Under the pieces are notes generated by a model. That model searched no databases. It had not been told where the DNA came from and worked only from the letters and a program-made list of their open reading frames with translations. From contig DASSVP010000170.1 in assembly GCA_035705985.1 (NCBI GenBank), forward strand, positions 1 through 21,485: 21,485 bases of DNA, given 5' to 3'. This stretch comes from JACVRW01 sp035705985. Its GTDB lineage: Bacteria > Actinomycetota > Thermoleophilia > Solirubrobacterales > Thermoleophilaceae. Shown in pieces: positions 15,126 through 21,485 of this stretch. The translations under genes and the position numbers were made by a program. Position 1 is the first letter of the stretch. Every line of letters begins with the position of its first letter.

Positions 15126-15933
15126 CTCTGAGCGCTGCACGTTCGCCGTCGTCGGCCACAACGAGGCCGCCACGCTGGGCGAGGTGCTGGGGCAGTGCCA
15201 GGCCGCCGCGCGCGCGGGCGACGTGGTCTGGTTCGTCGACAGCGCGTCGACGGACGCCTCCGCCGCCCTCGCGGCGGAGGCCGGAGTCGAGGTGGTCCCG
15301 GCGCCGCTGGGCAAGGGAAGGGCGGTCGACACGGCGATCGCCCGCCACAGCGAGGGCTGGCTCCTCCTGGTCGACGGGGACGTCGAGGAGAGCGAGCGCA
15401 GCATCCCGGCGGCACTGCGCGACGCGGCCGCCCGCTCGCAGGCCGACATGATCGTGGGACAGGTCCAGAGCGACGGGAAACGCCGCAGCGTGACGCCCTA
15501 TCTGTACGAGCCGCTCGTGCGCGCCCTGTTTCCGGAGGCACCGCAGCTCGATCGCCCGCTGAGCGGCTTCCGCGCCCTGCGGGCCGGGCTTCGGGTCGAC
15601 CGCCTGCCCGGGGGCTATGGCGTCGAGGCACACCTCAACGTGGAGGTGGCGCTGACCGGCGGGCGAATAGAGACCCTGCCGCTCGGGGCCCACCGCGGTC
15701 CGACTCGAGGGTACGTGCACATCGGACGCGCGGCGCGCGACATCGCCGACGCGCTGCTCGATCTCGCCGTCGGCTATGGGCGGATCGCCGATCGCAGAGC
15801 TTGGGAGGCATGGACCGCCCGGGTGCTGGCAGCGATCGACGACCAGCCCGGCGAGGGCGCCGACGACGCGGCCTACTTCCGCGCGCTGCGCGCGGTGGCG
15901 GGCGAGCCACTGCCCCCGCTCCCGCGACGCTAG
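15067..15933 (+). CDS. Glycosyltransferase family 2, GpgS-like
   Basis: A 288-residue GT-A enzyme: CTFAVVGHNEAATLGEVL, VWFVDSASTDASAAL, the metal-binding WLLLVDGDVEESE, LSGFRALRAGL, then GYGVEAHLNVEVALTGG and a following IETLPLGAHRG. The GYGVE segment is characteristic of glucosyl-3-phosphoglycerate synthase and mannosylglycerate-type synthases, though the protein is shorter than typical GpgS. The only canonical start in frame is ATG 15067, giving a 59-base overlap with the PuuE-like gene; the N-terminal 20 residues are low quality, so a non-canonical later start is possible. Its stop overlaps the stop of the convergent MarR gene. It could make a glucosylglycerate-type solute or add a sugar to a surface molecule. 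Confidence 0.8.
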   Translation: MPGSPRPTRSPTITSPTIRSSERCTFAVVGHNEAATLGEVLGQCQAAARAGDVVWFVDSASTDASAALAAEAGVEVVPAPLGKGRAVDTAIARHSEGWLLLVDGDVEESERSIPAALRDAAARSQADMIVGQVQSDGKRRSVTPYLYEPLVRALFPEAPQLDRPLSGFRALRAGLRVDRLPGGYGVEAHLNVEVALTGGRIETLPLGAHRGPTRGYVHIGRAARDIADALLDLAVGYGRIADRRAWEAWTARVLAAIDDQPGEGADDAAYFRALRAVAGEPLPPLPRR

Positions 15934-16355
15934 GGGCCGCCCAACGCCTCGGACAGCCGCCTGCGTTCGTGGCGGTCGAGCTGGTCGATGTATGACTGGA
16001 TGCCCTCGCGGTGCGCCATGTCCAGCGTCGCGACGAGCTCCAGGCCTTCCTGGCTGAGCGCGTATCGACGCCGTTCCTCACGCAGGTAGCCGCGACCCCG
16101 GAGCCTGTGGATGGCGGGGTAGGCGACGTCGAGCGGGAAGCCGGCCAGGTCGGCAAGCTCGCTCACGGCGGCCGGCCCGTCGTCCACCTTGGCCGCGAGC
16201 GCCAGCAGCAGGCGCAGGTCCTCGAACGAGAGCTCGGACTCCTCCGCCCACATCGCTATCCGTTGCCAGGCGACGATGTCGACAAGGCGCAGCCGGGTGG
16301 CGAGCGCTTCCACGAGTGGATCGGTAGAGGTCGTGGCCGCCATCACCCGGCTCAC
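15930..16355 (-). CDS. MarR-like winged-helix regulator
   Basis: A 141-residue protein with a helix-rich dimerisation N-terminus, then DLRLLLALAAKVDDG, a helix-turn-helix GPAAVSELADLAGFPLDVAYPAI and a wing GRGYLREERRRYALSQEG, closed by a long C-terminal helix. This is MarR-type architecture. The GTG at 16355 is preferred because its GTGA overlaps the stop of the 21-codon ORF, continuing the pattern of the whole operon; an ATG at 16343 is the alternative. As last gene of a five-member coupled chain it is a good candidate to bind the inverted repeat at 18440-18459 and control its own operon. The ligand is unknown. Its stop overlaps that of the GpgS-like gene on the other strand. Confidence 0.78.
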   Translation of the reverse strand: MSRVMAATTSTDPLVEALATRLRLVDIVAWQRIAMWAEESELSFEDLRLLLALAAKVDDGPAAVSELADLAGFPLDVAYPAIHRLRGRGYLREERRRYALSQEGLELVATLDMAHREGIQSYIDQLDRHERRRLSEALGGP

Positions 16356-16417
16356 GCGGCCACGTACACGGCCGCGGCCCCGATGATCTGACGGGCGAGG
16401 ACGATCGTGGGCTTCAC
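16352..16417 (-). CDS. 21-codon ORF between hydrolase and MarR genes, microprotein or gene remnant
   Basis: GTG at 16417 shares GTGA with the hydrolase stop, and its own TGA shares GTGA with the MarR start. AGAGGAG lies at good distance upstream. The product begins VKPTIVLA and continues with a largely hydrophobic tail ending AAAVYVAA, long enough for a very short membrane segment. KPTIVL is also the usual opening of alpha/beta hydrolases (MKPTIVLVHG), so it could be the stump of a deleted second hydrolase gene that now serves to pass ribosomes to MarR. It is reported because both overlaps and the ribosome site are exact; existence of a stable peptide is unproven. Confidence 0.4.
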   Translation of the reverse strand: MKPTIVLARQIIGAAAVYVAA

Positions 16418-16442
16418 GAGAGGCTCCTCTCGGGTTGGGGCT
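16407..16442 (-). repeat. Operon-junction repeat, copy A
   Basis: A 36-base segment matching copy B at 17309-17344 at 32 of 36 positions. On the minus strand it holds the end of the hydrolase gene (QPERSLS), an AGAGGAG ribosome site and the GTG of the 21-codon ORF. The match runs across coding end, ribosome site and next start, so it is more than a shared Shine-Dalgarno. Confidence 0.7.
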
Positions 16443-17319
16443 GGGGGTCGTGGCTTGCGGCCGCGCTGCCGGCGAACCGCCTGACGAACGCGAGCGCCCT
16501 TTCGGCCACCTCGCGCCAGCCGCTGTCGATGGTGAGCGAGTGACCGCGGTTCGGGACCGTTTCGATCTCGGTGACCGCCGGGTTGTGCCGCTGGCGCTTG
16601 AACGACGCGTTTGCGATCGCCTGCGCGACCGTGTGGTCCTTCTCTCCCTCGATGATCAGCAGCGGCCCGCGGTCCGGGTTCTTGGGGTCCAGCTTCGCCT
16701 CGGTCCGGGGGTTCAGGTTCGCAAAGGCCATCTGCATCAGGGCCACGCCCGGCGTTGCCACGTGGTAGGTCTCATACAGCCGCTCCGCCTCCTGGTCGTC
16801 GAGGGCGTTCGCCCAGCCGTACTTGAACTGGTCCAGGGTCAGGGCGACGGCACGGCCGCGGTTCAGGGGGTTGCGAAGCACCGGGCTCGATGACCGCAAC
16901 GTCGAGAGCGGCAGCGGCAGCACACCGCGGAACGGCCCGGGATCGATGGCCACGGTCACCGCGGACAAGCCGCGGTCGGCGATGATCTGCGCCAGGAGCC
17001 CGCCGGTCGAGTGGCCCATGACCGCGGGCTTCTTGTCGAGCCTCCCGATCACCTCCGCGGTGTGATCGGCGACCTGGCCGAGCGTCTTACCCGCGAAGAC
17101 CTCGGGGTGCGCCCGGGCCTCTGCGATCGTCTCGGGATCGTCGGGCCAGCTCGGGGTCACCGCGGCATAGCCCGCATCCTCGAAGAACTCTGCCCAGCGA
17201 TCCCAGCTGCTCGGCAGCAGCCAGAGACCGTGGATGAACACGACCGGGGTCCGCCCGCTCGCGTTCGCCTGCTCGACCTGACGCGTTTCCCGGTCGGTGA
17301 GAGCGGTGGTGGGCGTCAT
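16414..17319 (-). CDS. Alpha/beta hydrolase
   Basis: A 301-residue cytoplasmic alpha/beta hydrolase: TPVVFIHGLWLLPSSWDRW gives the oxyanion HG motif, VMGHSTGGLLAQIIAD the nucleophile Ser, LLIIEGEKDHTV the acid Asp, and VPNRGHSLTIDSGW the His. The lid region GWANALDDQEAERLYETYHV and a proline-rich start loop resemble the hydrolases often paired with NmrA-type reductases in actinobacterial operons. ATG 17319 has an excellent ribosome site (AAAGGAG) and shares ATGA with the upstream reductase gene. The tail ends PQPERSLS, nearly the same as the tail of the reductase, because both cover a repeated junction. Substrate cannot be predicted; esterase, epoxide or dehalogenase-type chemistry is possible. 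Confidence 0.88.
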   Translation of the reverse strand: MTPTTALTDRETRQVEQANASGRTPVVFIHGLWLLPSSWDRWAEFFEDAGYAAVTPSWPDDPETIAEARAHPEVFAGKTLGQVADHTAEVIGRLDKKPAVMGHSTGGLLAQIIADRGLSAVTVAIDPGPFRGVLPLPLSTLRSSSPVLRNPLNRGRAVALTLDQFKYGWANALDDQEAERLYETYHVATPGVALMQMAFANLNPRTEAKLDPKNPDRGPLLIIEGEKDHTVAQAIANASFKRQRHNPAVTEIETVPNRGHSLTIDSGWREVAERALAFVRRFAGSAAASHDPQPQPERSLS

Positions 17320-17344
17320 GAGAAGCTCCTTTCGGGTTGGGGCT
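17309..17344 (-). repeat. Operon-junction repeat, copy B
   Basis: Second copy of the 36-base junction. On the minus strand it covers the last codons of the reductase gene (QPERSFS), the AAAGGAG ribosome site and the hydrolase ATG. A weaker relative (CAACCGAAAG, then GAGATGAAG) spans the start of the reductase gene near 18090-18113. Confidence 0.7.
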
Positions 17345-18095
17345 TGGTGACGGACTGGCTGAGCCAGTCCTCGAAGCGGGTCGGCGCGATGCGCGCGTCG
17401 CCGCCGGGGGTGAGGGACCGATCGTCCAGCTCCGCGCCGAAGTAGCGGGCGTGAGCGTCGGCCGTCACCTGTCGCCGGTCGTCGCTTGCCCTCAGGACGA
17501 GCCGTGCGAGCTCGTCGAGACGGAACGCCTCAGGGCCGGCGAGCTCGACCGTGTCGTTCAGCGGCGCGCCGACCGCGACGTCGGCCAGTGTGCTGACGAC
17601 GTCATCGGCCGACTCGGGCTGGACGAGGGCGGGCGGCAGCCGCACGATTTCGCCCTCGGTGTTCGAATCGGCGATCCGGCCGATGAACTCGAAGAACTGC
17701 GTCGCGCGGACGATCGTGTAGGGGATCGGCCCGGCCTTGACCAGCTCCTCCTGCGCGATCTTCGCGCGCATGTAGCCGCTCTCGGCAGCGAGCCGGTCCG
17801 CGCCGACAACCGACAGCGTGACGTGGTGCCCCACGCCTGCGGCCGCCTCCGCCGCGAGCAGGTTGCGGGATGAGGTCTGGAAGAAGTCGAGCACGGCCGC
17901 GTCGCCCCAGGCGGGCGCGTTCGCGACGTCGACGACCACCTGGGCACCATCGAGCGCACCGGCGAGCCCCTCGCCTGTGAGCAGGTCGACGCCCGTCTCG
18001 AGTGCCGCCGCGAGCGGCTCGTGCCCGTCCTTCCGCAGTTTCTCGACGAGCTTCGACCCGATGAGGCCGGTTCCGCCGATGACGACGATCTTCAT
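17316..18095 (-). CDS. NmrA-like NAD(P)-binding reductase (atypical SDR)
   Basis: A 259-residue protein with the N-terminal dinucleotide-binding motif MKIVVIGGTGLIGSKLVEKL, followed by GAQVVVDVANAP, HHVTLSVVGADRLAAESGYMRAKIAQEEL and PYTIVRATQFFEFIGRI. The pattern is that of atypical short-chain reductases of the NmrA/TMR group: NAD(P)H-binding proteins that act as sensors or quinone/isoflavone-type reductases. The classical YxxxK pair is represented only by the YMRAK segment. ATG 18095 shares ATGA with the stop of the upstream short epimerase ORF, and the stop shares ATGA with the hydrolase. The operon arrangement suggests a detoxification or redox-stress role under MarR control, which is inference. 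Confidence 0.87.
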   Translation of the reverse strand: MKIVVIGGTGLIGSKLVEKLRKDGHEPLAAALETGVDLLTGEGLAGALDGAQVVVDVANAPAWGDAAVLDFFQTSSRNLLAAEAAAGVGHHVTLSVVGADRLAAESGYMRAKIAQEELVKAGPIPYTIVRATQFFEFIGRIADSNTEGEIVRLPPALVQPESADDVVSTLADVAVGAPLNDTVELAGPEAFRLDELARLVLRASDDRRQVTADAHARYFGAELDDRSLTPGGDARIAPTRFEDWLSQSVTKPQPERSFS

Positions 18096-18406
18096 CTCGT
18101 GGCTTTCGGTTGTGCGGTGGGGTGGACGGCGAGGAGGCGATTGACCCCGCGGCGGCCTCGGCCCAGGGCGTGCGCTCCGAGCAGCACGCCGTCGGCGCCG
18201 GGCTCGACCGGAAGGCCGAGGTCGCCGTCTTCGATGCGCGGGAACCCGATCACATCGACGCCGCGCGCGGCGTCGGCGACCGCGGAGGGGTCGACGAGGT
18301 CGAGCGCCTCGTGCCCGGGCATCGCGAACTGATTGCCCGCGGCCTCCGCGAGGGATCGGAGCGCGCGGCCGAGCACACCGGTTTCCCCGGTGATCAGCAG
18401 GCGCAT
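18092..18406 (-). pseudogene. Truncated NAD-dependent epimerase/dehydratase
   Basis: A 104-residue reading frame. The first ~55 residues are the N-terminal Rossmann part of an NAD-dependent epimerase: MRLLITGETGVLGRALRSLAEAAG and MPGHEALDLVDPSAVADAARGVDVI. Full-length relatives are about 300 residues, so the catalytic YxxxK portion is missing. The rest (GFPRIEDGDLGLPVEPGADG onward) is not recognisable as epimerase, suggesting an internal deletion that fused the N-terminus to other sequence while staying open to the next gene. The stop shares ATGA with the reductase start, so it may still matter as the first cistron or leader that loads ribosomes. A functional small protein cannot be excluded. 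Confidence 0.6.
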
Positions 18407-18439
18407 GGACCTACCGTAGAAGCTTGGCGCCCGCAGTTA

Positions 18440-18459
18440 CATGGGTCATTTGACCCATG
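18440..18459. promoter_or_regulatory. Perfect inverted repeat, probable operator
   Basis: CATGGGTCATTTGACCCATG: two 9-base arms with a 2-base centre, fully symmetric. It begins 34 bases upstream of the first ATG (18406) of the minus-strand operon. Size and symmetry suit a dimeric MarR- or TetR-type repressor, and that operon ends with a MarR gene. The rest of 18407-18593 holds no gene that I can support. Confidence 0.7.
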
Positions 18460-18593
18460 CCGTGGATTGGCGTCGCGCCGCGAGGGTCATAGCGCCGTCC
18501 GGGTCGTCCGAGGCGAGGCGGGCAGGGGCGATCCTCACGTCGCCGTACCCGCTCGCGTGCGCCCTTCGCCGGCGCCTCGCGGAGCGGCACGCG

Positions 18594-19798
18594 TCAGTGC
18601 AGGGCCCAGCATCGGTCGCCAGGGCTCGCGCACACGGGTCGTGATGCGCGCTGAGCTCCCCGCCTGAGAGTCACCCGCCGCTCGACCCGCGCCGTGTTGC
18701 CGCTGCGGTCGGCGACCGCGAGCCGCACGGTGAACGTGACCTTCCGGGCCTGACGGATGCGTCTCGTCGCCGCCCGAGTGGGGCGGACGCGGACCTCGGT
18801 CCGGACCCCGGGGGCGACGGTACGCGACGCGCGGCCGACCGTGGTCCTCAGCCGGGCCCTGCCGCGCTCGTTGCTGCGGAGGCTCACGACGAGGCCGTTG
18901 GCCACGACCCCTCCGAGAGCCTGCGGCGGGACCCGCAGCCTGACCACCGGTGGCAGCAGGTCCGCGCACGGCCCTGAGCCGTCCCCGAGGTACCGCACGA
19001 GCACGTAACCCGATTCGAAGGTGGCGCCCTCACCCGCGACCAGCAGCTTCCCATCGGGCTGAAGCGCGGCCGCGCGAGCCTCGCCTCTCCGGGGGGCGGG
19101 AGGCAGGCAATAGCTGGTGTCGGCGGTGCCGTCCGGCTCGAAGCGGCGCACGATCCAGAACGACCCGCGGGTGGTGCGCGTGGCGCCGACCAGCACCGGC
19201 TTGCCGTCCGGCTGGAGAACGACGTCGTTCACCATCGCCATGCCGGGTTCCTGTCCTGACGCGAAGCCCGGATCCGGCGATCCGTCGGCGTTGTAGCGGG
19301 CGAGCGTCGAACCCGCCGTGATCAGCCTGCCGTCGGGCTGACGCACGAGCACGTTGGCGTAACCGGGGAGGCCGATGGACTTCCCGTGCGAACCGAAGCT
19401 CTCGTCGAGCGAGCCGTCGGCGTTGTAGCGGACGAGGGCGTCGTGCAGTGTGTCCCCGGACATGCCCGGCCGCATCGCACCGCCCGCGGCGAGGAGCCCC
19501 CCACGACGCGTTCGGCGCGCACGGCGTCGGGTTCGCCGCCCGCCTTGAAGCGTGCGAGCGTGAAGCCGCATTCCTCGCCCTGACACGGGCCGCCCCCCGC
19601 CACCACAACCCTCCGGTCAGGCAGGACGAGCATGTCGCGCGCGGCGTGACCCGGTGCGAAAGCCGTCCAGCCGCGTCCGGCAAAGCTGCGATCGACGTCG
19701 CCGGGCCCCGCCACGGCGGCCGTCGCGGACCAGGCGCAAACGACCCCGACCGCGGCAACGCAGCACCCTCGCAACGTCCCCCAGCGCAGCTTGGTCAC
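18594..19798 (-). pseudogene. Delta-60-repeat secreted beta-propeller-type protein, frameshifted
   Basis: Two overlapping minus-strand frames make one protein. The first, from GTG 19798, starts with a signal peptide (MTKLRWGTLRGCC, hydrophobic core, AVAGPGDVD) and delta-60 repeats: DVDRSFAGRGWTAFAPGHAA, MLVLPDRRVVVAGGG, FTLARFKAGGEPD. Near residue 99 it enters a six-G run (19497-19502) and becomes nonsense. The second frame continues at once with LLAAGGAMRPG, ALVRYNADGSLDESFGSHG, LVRQPDGRLITAGS, LARYNADGSPDPGF, VVLQPDGKPVLVGA and FEPDGTADTSY. After the repeats comes a C-terminal region (PPVVRLRVPP to RRVTLRRGAQ) of basic beta-strand type common at the ends of such exported proteins. One extra G restores a single frame. 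This may be a real mutation, slippage, or a base error in the assembly. Confidence 0.75.
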
Positions 19799-19904
19799 TG
19801 CGCCGCCGTTACCCGGCGCCCGCGAGCGTCATGCGGCCGCTTTCAGGGACGGTTCAGGGAAAATCCCCGAGGTCCGCGAGCCCGCGAACGGGCACGCTGG
19901 CGGC

Positions 19905-20507
19905 ATGCGATACGCCAACCTCATGTCGACGCTCGCGGTGTTCGTCGCGCTCGGAGGCACGTCCTACGCGGCCATGACCGTGACCGGCGAGCAAATCAGG
20001 GACAACACCGTCACCGGCCGCGATGTCCGCAACAGCAGCGTCGCGTCACATGACATCCGCGACCACTCGCTTCGAAGCCGCGACTTCAAGCCGGGACAGC
20101 TCCCAACGGGAGCGCAGGGTCCCGCCGGTCCACAGGGCCCGCCCGGACCGGGGGGCCCGGCCGGGCCGCACGGTCCCGCCGGTCCGCAGGGGCCGTCCGG
20201 CGACCCGGGGCCGCAGGGTCCTGCCGGTCCCGCCGGTCCGCCCGGCGTGAGCGGCATGGGCGTCGTCAGCGCCGAGACCGCGTTCGACTCGAGCTCCTCG
20301 AAGACCGTCACCGCCACATGCCCGATAGGCAAGCGGATCGTCGGGGCCGGTTACGAAGTGGTTGGCGCGGTCGGCGCGGTCGTGGTGGGCGCGATCAGGT
20401 ACCCGACCAGCAGTTCGGTTGCGATCGACGCGTACGAGGGTCCCGCCGGCTACGACCTCTTCTGGAAGATCATCGCCCACGCGCGCTGCGCGTACGTGGC
20501 GCCCTGA
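19905..20507 (+). CDS. Exported collagen-like protein with TVTG-type repeats
   Basis: A 200-residue protein from ATG 19905, starting MRYANLMSTLAVFVALGG and ending the hydrophobic part at SYAA, a signal peptide or anchor typical of Thermoleophilia surface proteins. Next come short repeats around 11 residues long (QIRDNTVTGRDVRNSSVAS, HDIRDHSLRSRDF), then about fifteen Gly-X-Y triplets (GAQGPAGPQGPPGPGGPAG onward, about 20110-20245), and a C-terminal domain with two cysteines (TCPIGKRIVGAGYEV, ARCAYVAP). Collagen-like tracts form triple helices on bacterial surfaces, and the C-terminal domain may act as the trimer head. The upstream frame is open but does not look coding. It is transcribed away from the delta-60 protein, with 106 bases between starts, so the two surface proteins share a regulatory gap. 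Confidence 0.85.
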   Translation: MRYANLMSTLAVFVALGGTSYAAMTVTGEQIRDNTVTGRDVRNSSVASHDIRDHSLRSRDFKPGQLPTGAQGPAGPQGPPGPGGPAGPHGPAGPQGPSGDPGPQGPAGPAGPPGVSGMGVVSAETAFDSSSSKTVTATCPIGKRIVGAGYEVVGAVGAVVVGAIRYPTSSSVAIDAYEGPAGYDLFWKIIAHARCAYVAP

Positions 20508-20588
20508 CACCCGGCCTTCGCGCGCCTTTCTGGTTCCTCAACGCCCGAATGCAGGAACTTCGGCGCTTTCTCGAACACAATCATCGGA

Positions 20589-21287
20589 GTGGGCTATCTC
20601 TACAGGGTGTTCCGCGCGACCGAGGAGGCCAACCGGCGCGCGATTCTCGCGGCGCTCGAGCCGCGCGCCGGGGCGCGACTGCTCGACCTCGGGACGCACG
20701 ACGGCGACTTCACGATGCGGGTGGCCGAGCGCGTCGGCGCGAGCAGCGTATGCGGCGTCGAGCTGATCGAGGCGCACGCCGGCGTGGCGCGGGGCCGCGG
20801 AATCGACGTGCGCCGAGCGGACCTGGACGAGGGCCTGCCGTTCGAGGACGGCGCCTTCGACGTGGTCCACGCGAACCAGGTGATCGAGCACGTTCGCCGC
20901 ACCGACACCTTCCTGCGCGAGACCCGGCGCGTGCTCGCGCCGGACGGGATCGCCTGCATCTCGACCAACAACCTGTCGAGCTGGCACAACGTCTTCTGCC
21001 TCGCCCTCGGGCTCCAGCCAATGCCCATACACGTGAGCGACGAGACGATCGTCGGCAACCCCCTGAACCCGCTCGACGGGCGCCCGCACGCCGACCTGGG
21101 GCGCTCCCACCTGCGCCTGTTCACGGCGCGCGCGCTCACCGAGCTGTGCGCGTGGCACGGGCTCGAGCGCGTGGGGCTGCACACGGCGGGCTACTACCCG
21201 CTGCCGCCGCGCGTCGGAGCGATCGCCGGGCGCGTCGATCCGACGCACGCGGCGTTCCTGATCGGGCTGTTCAGCCCGCGTCAGTAG
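20589..21287 (+). CDS. Class I SAM-dependent methyltransferase
   Basis: A 232-residue methyltransferase. Motif I is ARLLDLGTHDGDFTMRVAERVG, motif II CGVELIEAHAGVARGRG with the acidic residue at the end of strand 2, then RADLDEGLPFEDGAFDVVHANQVIEHV, the Methyltransf_11/25 signature, and LRETRRVLAPDGIACISTNNLSSW. The rest, with HVSDETIVGNPLN and GRSHLRLFTARALTEL, resembles methyltransferases that work on sugars or lipids in envelope clusters. Start is GTG 20589, with GGAG directly in front but poorly spaced, so the true start may differ slightly. The 3' end overlaps the convergent gene by 7 bases. Acceptor substrate unknown. Confidence 0.88.
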   Translation: MGYLYRVFRATEEANRRAILAALEPRAGARLLDLGTHDGDFTMRVAERVGASSVCGVELIEAHAGVARGRGIDVRRADLDEGLPFEDGAFDVVHANQVIEHVRRTDTFLRETRRVLAPDGIACISTNNLSSWHNVFCLALGLQPMPIHVSDETIVGNPLNPLDGRPHADLGRSHLRLFTARALTELCAWHGLERVGLHTAGYYPLPPRVGAIAGRVDPTHAAFLIGLFSPRQ

Positions 21288-21485
21288 CTCTCGAAGATGG
21301 CGACTCGATCCGCGTTTCCGCGGAGGGGGCTCCATTGCTCCTTCACGAGCCGGAACCTGCCCGTCGCGAGGATCTTCGAGCGGGACGGCCCAGGCCAGAC
21401 GTAGATCAGCCGGACCGGTCGTGGATTGCGGTCCATCGATTCCACAATCGCTTGCAGGACCGCCTGAAGGGTCCTATCCCCGAAC
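21281..21485 (-). CDS. C-terminal part of a gene running off the right edge, possibly a methyltransferase
   Basis: An open minus-strand frame of 67 residues enters from the right edge and stops at TGA 21281-21283. It reads AVLQAIVESMDRNPRPVRLI, then YVWPGPSRSKILATGRFRLV and DRVAIFESY at the end. The NPRPVRLIYVWPGP strand followed by a TGRFRLVKEQ segment looks like the last strands of class I SAM-dependent methyltransferases whose C-terminus ends in an IFES-type strand. The evidence is thin because only the end is present. It converges on the complete methyltransferase gene with a 7-base overlap. No start or domain core can be judged. Confidence 0.5.
   Translation of the reverse strand, partial: FGDRTLQAVLQAIVESMDRNPRPVRLIYVWPGPSRSKILATGRFRLVKEQWSPLRGNADRVAIFESY

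Noticed and set aside
16011..18667. Plus-strand open frames across the reductase-hydrolase-MarR operon
   Set aside because: They are antisense to genes with complete motifs, ribosome sites and 4-base overlaps, and show no domain of their own.
20110..20245. GC-rich repetitive tract taken as a DNA repeat array
   Set aside because: The period follows Gly-X-Y codons of the collagen-like protein, so it is explained by coding.
20533..20558. GTTCCT...AGGAAC inverted repeat before the methyltransferase as a terminator or operator
   Set aside because: Six-base arms with a 14-base loop and no T-run; expected by chance at this length.

Overview
The window is about 70% GC or more, tightly packed, and uses many GTG and some TTG starts and 4-base stop/start overlaps. 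This fits a high-GC actinobacterium. The short protein opening MRYANLMSTLAVFVALGG followed by TVTG-type repeats and a collagen-like tract, plus the delta-60-repeat secreted protein, are what I associate with Thermoleophilia (Solirubrobacterales-like soil bacteria). This placement is an inference from protein style, not a search. No rRNA, tRNA, CRISPR array, insertion sequence or phage gene was seen.

Layout. (1) 1-495, minus: an ArsR-type repressor coupled to a YgaP-like (DUF2892) membrane protein cut by the window edge. (2) 924-8147, plus: five overlapping genes for surface-glycan work. They are a glycoside hydrolase-GT2 fusion, an ABC exporter, a GT4 glycosyltransferase, a PIG-L/LmbE deacetylase and a glycosyltransferase-like protein. 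(3) 8163-8411, minus: a small secreted protein. (4) 8562-10141, plus: a DGPF/YCII protein and an ECF42-type sigma factor with a GTGA overlap, preceded by a sequence that matches the ECF42 promoter motif as I remember it. (5) 10163-15933: a second accessory block. It holds a CelD/BcsL-type acetyltransferase, a QueC-like PP-loop protein with an unusual C-terminal domain, a divergent PIG-L deacetylase (minus), an N-carbamoylsarcosine-amidase-like isochorismatase, a PuuE-like polysaccharide deacetylase-fold protein and a GpgS-like GT2. (6) 18406 down to 15930, minus: a chain in which every junction is a 4-base overlap. The members are a truncated epimerase, an NmrA-like reductase, an alpha/beta hydrolase, a 21-codon ORF and a MarR regulator, with a perfect 9-2-9 inverted repeat just upstream. 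(7) 18594-21485: a frameshifted delta-60-repeat protein, a divergent collagen-like protein, a methyltransferase and the 3' end of a further minus-strand gene.

How the genes fit together. Blocks 2 and 5 read as cell-envelope glycoconjugate or small-molecule modification islands. Sugar transfer, N-deacetylation and export occur together in block 2; acyl transfer, a QueC-like ATPase, N-deacetylation and sugar transfer occur in block 5. The products are unknown. The parts that most deserve a second look are the QueC-like fusion gene, the isochorismatase/PuuE pair (possible ring opening followed by decarbamoylation), the operator plus MarR chain with its duplicated junction and microORF, and the missing canonical start of the hydrolase-GT2 fusion.
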